Part shown: positions 30,304-41,806 of the stretch, in pieces
Layout of the letters: every line of letters begins with the position of its first letter
How positions within the stretch are numbered: position 1 is the stretch's first letter
Assembly (NCBI GenBank): GCA_026210745.1
Contig: CP110630.1
Location: 186,001 to 250,000, forward strand
Length of the DNA: 64,000 bases
Direction of reading: 5' to 3'
DNA from: Exobasidium rhododendri
Taxonomy: Eukaryota > Basidiomycota > Exobasidiomycetes > Exobasidiales > Exobasidiaceae
Position numbers and translations under genes: made by a program
The notes under the pieces: model-generated
What the model was told of the DNA's origin: nothing
Database searches by the model: none
The model's input: the letters and a program-made list of their open reading frames with translations, nothing else

Positions 30304-31497
30304 CTACCGACCGCCTGCCATCTCCTCTAGAGACTTCAATATCACCTTCATGTTTCCTTCACGAGCATGAAGGATGATGTTGCCCAGTCCGCTCTTCACA
30401 CCAGGCTGCTTCAACAGCTCAAAGCACCTCTCTTTGCTGAGCCCCGTGTCACTAGCGAGTCGCATCTTCTTAATAACCTCCTTCCGATCTCTTTCGTCCA
30501 GGTTCTTCGTCCAAGGCCAAGTTTGGATTCTCTTGGAGGCGACGGGGCGCGAGTTGATCCTGACGATTCTCTCGTTTGGCCTGTCTAGTCCGAGCTCCTT
30601 GACGTACCTCTGACAGATCTCGCCAGTGTCGTCGCCCAGAATCCTCCACGCCTTCTTCTCCGACAGCTGTGCCCGAAGGAGAAAGTTGCGAACGTGCTCC
30701 TCGTCCTTGCCTGCAAAACGTGCCATCTTCTGCACGACGATCATGCTCTCTCTCAGCGTCATATACTTCATCCACGTCTGCTGCAGGTCCTTTTTCTCGT
30801 AGATCCTGTCCCCACTCGATGTGAGAATCGTCATGACCAACTCGATGAGCTCCTGCCTGTGCGTTAATACTGCTTCCTTCATGATGTCGGTGAAGTACAG
30901 CCGGCAGAATCTCGAGATGTTCTCCTTCAGCAGACCACTGTACAGGTGCATGATAGTGAGCATGTCCGCCTTATCGTCGTTGCTGTAGCCGTACCAGGTG
31001 CTGTCGGTCGGCTCCTCTTTGCGTCGGCTGCCAGACCCACTACTGCGCCGGTCTCGCTTCCTCCTGCTTTGCTGCTGTTGAAGGGCGGCCTGTATGTGGT
31101 CGCTCTGTCCATCAGGTGTTGCTGCTTGGTCGTGGCGATGCTCAATGATGTAGGCGAGATACTCTTCTCGAGCTTGAGTGTAGGCATACCCTTCGAGTGA
31201 TGGACTCGGGATGCTAATGACATCGCCGTGGAAAGTTGCTCCGAGGCTCATGGGAGGGTATCCTTGATGTTGGCCCTGAGTGTGGTTGATCGCGGAAAGA
31301 TCATGGAAGTAGGATGGCGCACAATCTCCTAGAGATGCAGCTCCCGGAAAGTGTGAAGCATACTGAGGAGCCTCATTGCTACTGCCTGTGCCGGGATGTG
31401 TGGGAAGTGGCAGCGGCCGTGCTACTGCTACAGTCAGGCCAGAGAGGCAGGAGATGAATAAGGCGAGAGTGATCGTCATCGAGGGCATGACAGTCAT
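30304..31497 (-). CDS. Array member 16, subfamily B secreted protein
   Basis: A 397-residue protein from the first ATG (31497); ATGs at 31488 and 31479 would also leave a signal peptide (ends AVAVA). The mature end is RPLPLPTHPG, with X-Pro dipeptides but no Met. A basic patch (SRRKRDRRSS) precedes the conserved region. GKDEEHVRNFLLR, EKKAWRIL and RYVKELGLDRP pair it with the gene at 20132. M3 starts WTKNLDERDRKEVIKKM and ends GLGNIILHAREGNM. The two subfamily B genes sit on opposite strands about 10 kb apart. A TATATA at 31611-31616 lies upstream. Confidence 0.88.
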   Translation of the reverse strand: MTVMPSMTITLALFISCLSGLTVAVARPLPLPTHPGTGSSNEAPQYASHFPGAASLGDCAPSYFHDLSAINHTQGQHQGYPPMSLGATFHGDVISIPSPSLEGYAYTQAREEYLAYIIEHRHDQAATPDGQSDHIQAALQQQQSRRKRDRRSSGSGSRRKEEPTDSTWYGYSNDDKADMLTIMHLYSGLLKENISRFCRLYFTDIMKEAVLTHRQELIELVMTILTSSGDRIYEKKDLQQTWMKYMTLRESMIVVQKMARFAGKDEEHVRNFLLRAQLSEKKAWRILGDDTGEICQRYVKELGLDRPNERIVRINSRPVASKRIQTWPWTKNLDERDRKEVIKKMRLASDTGLSKERCFELLKQPGVKSGLGNIILHAREGNMKVILKSLEEMAGGR

Positions 31498-32665
31498 CGC
31501 ACAGTACAGCTTCAACTCAAATCACGAGCCGTGCAGAGATGGTTGAGAAAGAGTGGATCCTCAAAGGGTCGAAGTGAAAGCAAATAGCGAGCACTCCTTC
31601 TTACCGATTCTATATACTACGTCGCTCCTCTCTCGCGGGCTAGATCCACTTTCACCAGCGAAGTCATAACATTTTTACGCTTTGCTGTTGCTTGATGACA
31701 CGACTACTAAGAATACCGAATGAGGGCCGACGGAGGGAGCGACGGGGTGCGTTCAGTAAGAATACTCGCAGGAACACAAATCAGCTGGCAAGCAAGAGAG
31801 GGAAACGACGATCTAACATGCAAGTACACGAAGCAGTCCGGCAGTCGATGCGTCACCGATTGAGTCACATTTTGAGTCTCAATGCTACATCACATTCTCG
31901 CTCTTGATCTTCTGTCTCGTCACCGCCATCCTCTGCCTCTTCCTGCACTCTCGCGACGTCTCTTTACGAAGGCCAATTCTTTTGCTTACTAAGCGAGAAG
32001 AAATCAAGGCGGAGGGGAGGGTATCTAAATTATTGGACGCGACGCCGGTAGATTTCTGACCTGCTGCGGCTACTGCCACGTGTCTTACAAAGCACCCACT
32101 CAGTGAATGCCTCGGCGCGCTTTAGCCCTTTCCTCAGATTTGAATTCCTGAATTGAAGGTTCTGACGATTCGTGATTATTCGACCTGACACCAACTACAT
32201 CCCCGACACACACAGACAAGGTAAGCAACGACGCCGACAGCTTTTGAAGGGAGTGCAACGAGAGGGAGGAATGGGGGCTGGGGAGGAGGATGTCGGTGTG
32301 ATGGGAGGAGCACCATTTAGAAGAGAACAGGAGGGTCACGATTGGACGTACACGCACTCCATTGTGCGAATCGGCAGCTCGTCGTTCGATGTTGACAGTG
32401 CGATGAACGCTGGAGTAGATACGAGGATTCCAGGCTAAAGCGGGAAGGTGGTTCAAGGCGAAGAATACACTGCCAAGCGTGGGAGCTGCAAGATGGGAAT
32501 ACATACGTCACATAGTCCAGGACTAGTGATTGTCCATCTCACATAGACGAAGCGTCCGAAGTCCCCCTTTCACACCTCGACCAAAGAGAGCCGTTTCGTG
32601 CGAAGTGCGGACAAACATACTGACCCTTCCACTTATTCCTTTACTCACGCTCCAGCCTACCCAAC
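31498..32665. other. Divergent intergenic region, 1.2 kb
   Basis: It lies between the - strand array gene and the + strand RPS29 gene and should hold both promoters. A TATATA at 31611-31616 fits the array gene. The RPS29 side is pyrimidine-rich without a clear TATA. Frames present on both strands look non-coding. Confidence 0.5.
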
Positions 32666-33114
32666 ATGGCTCACTCTGATATTTGGTTCAGCCACCCCCG
32701 CAAGTACGGAAAGGGATCGCGAACATGGTGAGTCTGCTTCTGCGTATGGTATCACTGGCTCATGTCATGGGAGGAGAAAGGTAGAATAAGATCCAAGTAC
32801 CAGGCAAGCACGAAAAGGTGACGGACAGAGGAATTTAATTGGGTGGACGGGGAGGGACTTGAGGGAGGCATAATCAGCAACCTCAACCGCATTTGCTGAC
32901 CCCCTGCCTCTCCCGCTCCATCGACAGCCGACACTGTGGTAACTACGGTGGTATGATCCGAAAGTACGGACTCGACATCTGCCGTCAATGCTTCCGAGAG
33001 AAGTCACAGACCATTGGATTTGTCAAGGTGAGTCAGGCAGCATGCTCTTTCCCTTCTCGGAGTTCTGAGCTGACCCTATTACTTTGCGTTTTCCTTTCTC
33101 TGCAGTACCGTTAA
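32666..33114 (+). CDS. RPS29: 40S ribosomal protein S29 (uS14), three exons
   Basis: A small zinc-binding protein of the 40S subunit head. Exons are 32666-32727, 32928-33027 and 33106-33114. All introns have GTGAGT donors and CAG acceptors, and the phases agree. The spliced product is 56 residues, the usual family length. It starts [19 protein letters not shown] and ends IGFVKYR. The zinc ligands are the pairs CRHC and CRQC around [14 protein letters not shown]. The last exon codes only Tyr-Arg-stop. The gene marks the left edge of the housekeeping island between the two array arms. Confidence 0.95.
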
Positions 33115-33406
33115 AAGGAGAGACAGACTATTCCGTGTACGATTCATGAGCATACATTGTAGCCCTTTCAATATATTCAACGTCTAAAAAGAGCCAGTCC
33201 CCTTGTCTATGCATGTCCGAGTGGCCACAGACTGTGTGTGATCCTTTTGAGTTTTGCTTCCTGTCGATTACGACGCGCTTGAGGAGTCTGAATCTGTCGC
33301 ATAATTTGTCGAAACATTCTGGCGCACGGCCGTTGATCACCAATCACTCTTCCCCTTCATTGGCACCATCCCTTTCGCCCTCTCTCGAAGTAAGCGCTAA
33401 GAGACC

Positions 33407-35074
33407 ATGTCGGACGATGAGGTGAGGGCGCTGTGAGGAGACCGGTCTGATTCTTGTTCTGTTCTGACTTTGCGGCATGAACCCCCTCGGCGCAGTTCCT
33501 GATGGACGATGCGGCGGACGAGGACTATGACTTCGACTACGAAGAGGACGACGATGGGGATGACGCCGACGCCGACATTGAGAACATGTACTATCAGGCC
33601 AAGGGAAAGAAGGGCACTGACGTCGATGGTGCTATCCTGGACTTTGAGCGAGTCGTCGAAAAGGAGGGCCAGAAGGGGGACTGGGGCTTCAAGGCCCTCA
33701 AGCAGATGACAAAGATCAACTTTCACAGGGGCCAGCATGCTCGTGCCCTTACGACGTACGAGCAGCTCTTGACGTACACAAAGTCAGCAGTCACACGCAA
33801 CTACAGCGAGAAGTCGATTAATGGTATCCTGGACTATGTATCGGCAGACACACATGGCATGGGAGGAGGAGAAGCGGGTGCACTCTCCGCCAGTCCAATC
33901 AAAGCATCTCCAGCGAACACGACTTCGATTGACCTGGCGACGATGGAGAAGTTTTACGATGTCACGAAACAGGCACTGGAAGAATCGAAGAACGAGCGAC
34001 TGAGTGTGAAGACTGATCTGAAGCTGGCGAGATTGTGGTTGGCTCGAGGGGAATTCACACGACTGAGCAAGGTGGGTGGGTGGATGGGGGGCGTTACTGC
34101 AGGTCATAGATATGGGTATGCTGCATGCTGATACTCATGAAACCTTCCCACAGATCATCAAAGACCTCCGCGCTTACTGCACCACCGCCGATGGCTCAGA
34201 CGATCAGACGAAAGGTACGATTTTGCTGGAAATATTCGCACTCGAGATTCAGATGTACGGCGAGACGGAGAATTACAAGAAGCTGAAGCAGACGTACGAT
34301 GCAACACTGCAAGTCAAGAGCGCTATTCCCCATCCTCGGATCATGGGCGTCATTCGGGAGTGTGGTGGCAAGATGCACATGTCGGAGAAGAACTGGGAAG
34401 CGGCACAGATCGACTTCTTTCAGTCGTTTCTGAACTATGACGAGGCAGGAAGTCCTCAGCGAATCCAAGTGCTCAAGTACCTCGTCCTGGCTCACATGCT
34501 GATGGGAAGCGAGATCAACCCGTTTGACAGTCAAGAGACGAAACCATACAAAAACGATGTGGAAATCGTCGCCATGACGGACTTGGTCGGAGCGTATCAG
34601 CGTAGAGAGGTGCAAGAAGCAGAACGTATCTTGGCGGAGAATCAAGCGACGATCATGGACGACCCTTTCATTCGAACGTACATCGATGATGTGCTGAAAG
34701 GGTTGCGAACGCAGTACTTGCTGGACTTGATCCAGTCTTATACTCGAATCGAGCTTGCATTCTTGTCTCGACATCTCAACATTCCCATTCCTGCCGTCGA
34801 AGATCTTTTGATGACTTTGATCTTGGACGACAAGATTCCCAACGCTAGAATCGACCAAGTCAAGCAGCGACTAGAATTGGATCAGAGTGCAAAGAAAGGA
34901 GGCTCGATAGCTGACAAGCGATACTTTGCCATGGACAAGTGGTCAAAGGAGATTGCAAGGCTGAGCAACACCGTCGAGGAAAAGCATGGCTCGAACGGGA
35001 ATACAGGCGCTGGTGGCTCGATGGGCTCAGCAAGTGGCTTTGGCAGGATGGCCGGCTTCCCCCTTTCCACTTGA
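33407..35074 (+). CDS. CSN2: COP9 signalosome complex subunit 2, three exons
   Basis: A subunit of the COP9 signalosome, which removes Nedd8 from cullin-RING ubiquitin ligases in nucleus and cytoplasm. Exons are 33407-33421 (MSDDE), 33496-34071 and 34154-35074, all phase 0; the spliced product is 503 residues. The N-terminus is very acidic (DEDYDFDYEEDDD), followed by IENMYYQAKG, GAILDFERVV and WGFKALKQMTKINF, hallmarks of CSN2/Rpn6-like proteins. The C-terminal half carries the TPR-like helices and the PCI domain (RIELAFLSRHLNIP onwards). It is longer than the human protein, with a low-complexity insert around HGMGGGEAGALSASP and a Gly/Ser-rich tail. Confidence 0.93.
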
Positions 35075-35505
35075 TATTCTCACAGAAGCGACAGAACCCC
35101 TCTCCACACTCATTCATAGATGTACTATACTACTCATTCAATTCCAATTCTTATCATCTCTATCTTCGGGTTATGTGATAGAATTCTGTCTACTGCGCCC
35201 TCACTGAGTATGATGAGTGGGCCAACGCACGATCACGCTGAGTCACAATAGATAAAGGTGGGGACACCACAACACCATTCGTCAGCGCCCTCGTAACTCA
35301 GGGACGAGGTGGAGGAAGGACGCGCGGCTTGAGAAAAATAAAAAAAGTGACACTCGCACGTATATCTAGATTGAGAGGAAGATACTTAATGATTGTGAGA
35401 GCAGCAAGCTTGACGTCGTACACGCAAACACTTCACTCCTACGACATCGAGCTTTTGCTGCTGAATCGTCTTCAGCCTCAATCCAGCTCAGCTTTGTAGA
35501 CAGCC
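35075..35505. other. Intergenic region, 431 bases
   Basis: Spacer between CSN2 and BLM10, both on the + strand. It contains an A-rich stretch near 35333-35347. No gene or repeat was recognised. Confidence 0.5.
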
Positions 35506-38500
35506 ATGGAGGACGACGACATTCTGGAGATCGACTCTCCTTTAGAGCAGGCGGTAGACCTGGACGATGATGAGATCGATGACCTCCTCTTAGAAGGAAG
35601 GACCAACTTGGCGTCTTCTTCCAGGTCGCCCTTGAATGGGAAGCCGATCCACTATCCATCCAAGGTGGAGGACAGGGCGGCAATGATGCACTATGCGGAC
35701 AGTCTCCCTTATACCTGTGAGAGCCTGGATGAGTTTGACGAGAGGCTGGAGTTCATCTGTCGACGACTGGTGGATTGCGTAAGGGCAAAGGAGTGAGTGA
35801 ATGCGATCATACCAGTCTGAACTCCCTTACTGCACAGTATACTGACCCTGTCTGTATCATCTCCTGACAGCTTCGATATCGGACTGATACAGTGGAATCA
35901 TCGGCTGCAATGTCTCCTGTCCCTCAAGTAGTAAGTCCCCGCGTAGGCCGCCCCCTCGACACTTGAGTGCTGATCGTGTCTAAACCTCTTTCATCCTGAC
36001 AGTCCCGTCCAGAGAGCCACAAGAGCGAAGCTAGCCCGCCTGTACTATCATATCGCAGTGCTCCCAGGGATGGAGCCTCGGATCTCGGAAGCGACAGCAA
36101 AGATGTGCATGTCATTACTAGAGGGGAAACGTCGTGTCTCGATTGCAGATTTGGTACTTCCTTGGCGACCTCTCTATACATTACTAGAACGGGAACTGTT
36201 CCCAAAGCAACGCAAGACGGGCATGACGACGATATCAGACACACTCTTAGATTTGGCGGAATATGCTCAGCGATTCTACGATCCCAGAGAAGCGGAAGAG
36301 ATGCTCAAGGAGATGCTCCCCATGATGGACGGATCAAGCATCAACGTGAGGAGCTCAGTGTGATGAGGGGCGCTTCCAGCAGTAGGAGCTGACTAACTAT
36401 CTCCCATCTTAATCAGTCTATTCTCGCCACACAATCCCTTCTGGTTCACTTTCTGCCGATCAGTCACCCACAATCGTGGCTGCCAGCGAGTGAGTTCAGG
36501 TATCGGCATAGAGTAGCATTTAATTCTTCGGCTGCTTACAAGTTGATTTCTGTTCACAGTGTTTCGACTGTGGGAGTCATTCTCATCGTCACTCTTCGAC
36601 GACCAGATGCTCGACTTGCTTGCCAGAGTAGCGGAGATGCATGTCGAAGATCCTCGAATGTCCAGTGGGCAGTCCTTGCACGAGACGGGCATTCACGCCG
36701 ATGATCACAAAGCAGGCGAGACTGTCAACGACACGAACGGCACACAAGAGTCGGTAGATGGACTCTGGAACGAAGTGGGCATCTTCACAGAGGAGCAATT
36801 CGCTCTGATCATGTCAAAGTGTCTGCGATCGGCTGGACTTCCCGTAGGATCGAGCAAAGCGGCCAATGCGGCCCTGATGGCACAATCTGCTACTCACCGC
36901 ACCGGTCCTGACTTGTCGGCTTCTGCCGGGACACTGAGCATGAAGAAGCCATCGGATCGCCTCCACTCGTTTGCTACGATCATCGCCTACTCGATTTCGA
37001 AAGATTCCGAGAGTGCACCGTCCACACCCCTGAATGCAGCCGCCACCTCGTCCAGCAGCAACGGCAACACAAAGAGCGTCTCCAGGCCAGTCCACATAGG
37101 TGGCTCCAAAGCGCTCGACGCCCTCGCTCGCTTCATTCAGGCCACCGAGAGCTACTTCCACCCTTCGAATTGGGGCTTGTGGGTCTTATCTCTAAGCACG
37201 TTCGTCAAGAACCTTACGTGGGAGTTTGTCAAACGCTCGATGGAGGAGGCAAAACCAGAGTGCAAGACGCCCAAGGCATGGCGAATCACGTCTGAAATGA
37301 AGACGGAATTCTGCTCGATCTTGCGGACAGTCTGCTTGCTCTCCATGTTCTCCAAGGACCCTCTCACGATTGCCGCTTCACAAGCCAGTCTGAAGAGGAT
37401 GGCGCTTCTCGAACCGGAGATGATCCTACCACCTGTTCTGGAGCGTGCCTATTCCAGCCTGGAAGCACTGGAGACGACGCATCGAACGGCGTCGATCATC
37501 ACTGCCCTCTCCACCTTATCCCTCCCTCTTGTCTCACGCCACCTCTACCACAAAGGAGCTGTCCACTTGGTGCCACTGTTGCACCTCTGCATTCCGGGAA
37601 TCGACTTGAACGATGCAATCAAGACGATGGCCACGTCGATGTTCATTCTGCTGTCATGCACTGCCATCAAGATCGACGACCTCACCCGACCAGAGATTGC
37701 AAGCAGCAGCAGCCACAACAACGAGTCGATGGACTTGGTGGCAGAAGACGGCGAGCAGTCGCCTGAGCAGGTCGACGAAGCAGTTCGACTGAGTACGGCA
37801 GGCTTCGAAGACTGGACTGTCAGCTTCTTCCGACGTGTGCTGGCCCTCTTTGAAGCGTTGCCAGAGGAAGGAAAAGGAGGTCGCACTGGTGGGAAATTGG
37901 AAGAGCAGGTGACGACGACGCTTCTGGCTGCATGTGACGCCGTCTGTGGATCTTTGAGCGACCACCTCTTCGACATCAACTTCAAGATTGTGTCCGACTA
38001 CTGCACTTCGACTGTGTCTGGCTCTGTTGTGCGAGTGATTGGATCGCTAGTGTCGTGTTTTGCGCGACACAATCCGGCAAAGGTGCTTGCCAAGCTGGTG
38101 CGGCCGTGCTGCACAATCATCCGTGCCGAGCTGAAGAACGGGGCCAGTTCGACGCGGACGACGAGCACAAGCCTGCCCTTTGCCAGTGATGCTGCCTTGC
38201 ATTGGAACTTGTCCGTCCTGATAGGGTCGCTGTCGTATCCTGGCGTGGCCGTGTTGCAGTACAAGGATGAACTTCTCGACCTGATGGACTTTGCCTGTCA
38301 GCACACCAAGACCGAGCGAGGCTACAGCTTTGTGGCACGACTTATACAGCGTCTTCTTCTGTCCCTCGTCAGCTTCTACCCGTCTGAGCAACGCTTCGTC
38401 AACAGGGACGAGTGGGAGAGCGAGGAAATGACGCGGTCCAGCCACAAGCACTGGGGAAAGGTGTACCTGGCAAAGGAAGTCGACATCATCTGGCACATTC

Positions 38501-41500
38501 CCAGTGACGGCGAGATCGACTTTGCACTGGAGATTCTGCACCGGATCGTCTCGCCCCGCCTAGACACAGTGGAAGCGCTACAGGAGCCGGGACAAACGAG
38601 GGACAAAGTCTGGTCGAATGACTTCTGTCGTAACTTGACAGTGGCTCGACTGGCGTACATGGCCGTCAATGCGATGGTGGAGGAGCCGGAAAGGGGCGGA
38701 GGAGTGGAAGCAGTGGATGCTGGGGACGAAGTGCCTGAGTTTGTGCAGGTGCCTGCTCGATTCAAGAGTGGATTCCTGCTGCAGGACGAGAGTGACCCTA
38801 GACATGGCATCGTGACGGCGTTTAGAAGGCGATTCGGAGAGGCTGTCCGGCTGACTGCACAGATGACGCAGGACTCCAGTGCAGAGGATCAGATCGACAG
38901 TGTCAAGCTTGTTATCCGATCAATCAGATCGTTTATGACGTCGTACAGCTTCAATCCGGACGACTACAAGGCGCACTCTCGCTCGCTGTCCTTCTACCGC
39001 AGCATGGCGCATCTCTGTGCACGACAGAAAAAGTATCCGCGGATCTTTTGGATTCGCCGAGCAGCCTACTACCACACCAGTCGAGCAAGACTGAATTCGT
39101 TCCATCGACGTCGTTCTGCCGTGGACGACGAGCTGATCAAACGGGTGCTAGAGTTCTCGATGAGCAGTTATGTGGCCATTCGAAAGACTGCGCAGAACGC
39201 TTTAGATGTCATTGCACAGCATTACGATGGCAGTCGACTACTGTGCTTGCCTACGCTGCTTGAGAATGTTGCACCGGGCACAAACGATGAGCGAATGAAG
39301 GGTGCCTTATTCGTGCTCGGATCGAAGAGCATCTCGCACCTCGCCATCCTCGACGCACGTTTCAGTGGCCAGTACATTGTTGCCCTGCTTAAAGCGCAGC
39401 ATCACAGCAAGCCGAGTATTCAGAAGCTCGTCCGTGGGATCATCAACGACTTTGTCATTCGATTCGCCGAACCCTGCACGATCCGAGACGAGATCGAGTC
39501 GAGCGCCTTGCAGGAAGCGGCCGACTATGTGGAGTCGAGCTTGCACATAAAGGCAGATGATGCGCTGCTCAAGGCAGTCTCTGGCAAGCGCAAGATTCGA
39601 GTGGAGAGGATCAACGAGATGTACCATGAGATGGTGCCACAGCTGCTGGAGATTGCCGAGTCACCTTCCACGCACTGGAGCTTCTCCATCTACGCTGCCC
39701 GCCTTTTGCGAGCACTGGTGAGGAAGGACAACCCGTTGGACGAGAAGATTGCGCGATACCTGGCAAAGCAAGCGTCGAGCGACAACCCGACGATGCGAAG
39801 AGTGGCGCAGAACGGCATCACAAAAGTGTTGTACTTTGTCAAACTCCGTACGCTGTGCCTGTCCAACGAGGAACTTTTGATCGGAAGTGCCAAGACACAT
39901 CCGCTGAAGAGGAAGGAGTTGCTTCCCGAGGTGCTGACAGAGGATTGGAAGCGACAACGGGTCGAGATGTACCGCTCTGACGTGATGGACGAGTCTACCA
40001 AGCTACACGACAAGAGTGCGCTTGGGTGGCTCGTCTGGGGAAAGGAGGAGACGTACTACAAGGTACCGCCAAAGACTGGCAGCGTGTTCGACTGGAAAGA
40101 AAAAGAAACACTGACTGCGGTGTCGGAGGTGTTGGATGCAGAACAGTGGGGTAAGATGATGCAGCACTACTCGCAGGAAAAGGAGAGGGACTACCTGTCT
40201 GCAGAGACGACGAACCTGATCAAGTCCATCTTTCAAGTGTACGGCATTCAGCAGCTGCCGTATGTGAAGGCGATCGTGGAGGACTACATCGGACAGCGTG
40301 ATCGACACAAGCATCGAGCAGCGGCTGAAGTGATTGCAGGTCTGTTCCGTGGAAGCAAACACTGGAACGTAAAGGATCAGGACGAGATGTGGGACTGGCT
40401 TGGCGGACTGATGCCGAAGATCTTACTGGAGTGCACGCCGGACAGTCAACCGGCATGGCAGTTGTGCGTCGAGTACATGCTACAGCAGCGTGATCCTCGG
40501 CGTGCATCGATCCTGGTCAACTTCATCGTCAAGACGGCCAAAGAGTCGCTCTCGTCTGGTCAGAGTCCATGGGAGCAGACAAAGTCGCAGAATCTCCTTC
40601 GAGGCGTCTTGCTTGCGTTGGGCAGCAAGTTTCAGCCCTGGTCGCCACCGTTGATCGAAATGTACTTTTCCCAGTTTGGCCACGACTTTGCCGAGGTTCG
40701 AAACGTGATTAGCGAGAGTGTGGCCGACTTGGAGTTGCTGGCGGTGGCGCCGTCGTTTTCCTCTGTCGACTTGATGTTGGAGGCTTGTCGGCAGGAGAGG
40801 AAGGGAGGGTCTCTGTTGGCGAGCAACCCGGAGGCGTACGAACGACGACTCGCCTCTCTGGCCGCTGACCTGCGACGATACAAGGAGGAGCGCATTCCCA
40901 AGTCACAAGGTACGTCCAAGTACGACTTGGTGTCGATGACGTCGCTGCTCTGGATCAGCACGACGTTGGGCGATCACCGCAACACTGTCCTGTCGTCCAA
41001 GGTGATCGACTACATTCCCACCATCTTTGAGAGCTTTGAGCTGCACGACAATGCCGAATTGAGTGGCATTGCGCGCGCCGTGTTGACGAAGCTGTCGACG
41101 TACCATTTCGAGCAAAAGGACGTCGCCAGACTGGTCAGAACACTGTTGGCCGTGATCGAGAACAGCAAGGACAGCTGGAGGAGTCGACTGGATGCCTTGC
41201 CAGTACTGCAGGTCGTTTACTTTCAAAACTTGTTCTACCTAGAGGTGGAGGTGATCGAGGAGATCATCGCGAGTCTCTTGACGCTGCTGCAGGACGCCCA
41301 CCTGGAAGTGAGGGAGATGGCAAGTGCCACGTTGTCTGGCCTGGTGAGGTGCTCGCAGCGAAGGCTGATCAAGAGTTTGCTGGAGAAGTTCAGCGCGGGC
41401 ATCGTCAAGTACAATCGTCTACCGAAGAGAGACTCGCCAAAGTACGCTTCATCCATCGTGGAGCTTCACTCTGCCATCCTTGGAGCGACTGCCTTGCTCA

Positions 41501-41721
41501 CAGCGTTCCCTTACGACGTCCTCGACTGGATGCCAGACTTGATATGTCTTGTCTCGCGTCACAACGACAGTCCCATGCCGATCTCCACCACGGTCAAGAA
41601 GATGGCCAGTGACTTTAAGCGGACACATCAAGATACGTGGGCAGAGAACGTGCACGCCTTCAATTCGGATCAGCTGATGGAATACCATGAGTGGGGAGGC
41701 AGGACAGACTATTACGCCTGA
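35506..41721 (+). CDS. BLM10: Proteasome activator Blm10/PA200, five exons
   Basis: A giant HEAT-repeat activator that caps the 20S proteasome. Exons are 35506-35792, 35871-35930, 36003-36345, 36417-36489 and 36560-41721; every junction is GT-AG and the phases match. The spliced protein is about 1974 residues, in the family range (yeast 2143, human 1843). The N-terminus has an acidic stretch (DLDDDEIDDLLLEG), then WNHRLQCLLSLKYP and PLYTLLERELFPK, typical of the family. The protein ends DYYA, the Hb-Tyr-X tail that docks into the 20S alpha-ring pocket; this tail is a known key feature of Blm10/PA200. Introns cluster in the first 1.1 kb. The stop lies 85 bases from the 3' end of the next gene on the opposite strand. 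Confidence 0.95.
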
Positions 41722-41806
41722 ATACTTGTACTATCACACTATCAGAATGCTAATCTGTACTATTCCATTCTCAGAAGATCCTCGCACTCCTCCTCACTCA
41801 GTCGAA

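Noticed and set aside
32100-32504. Frames on both strands between the 31497 gene and RPS29
   Set aside because: Low-complexity translation, no motif, lies in the expected RPS29 promoter and leader.
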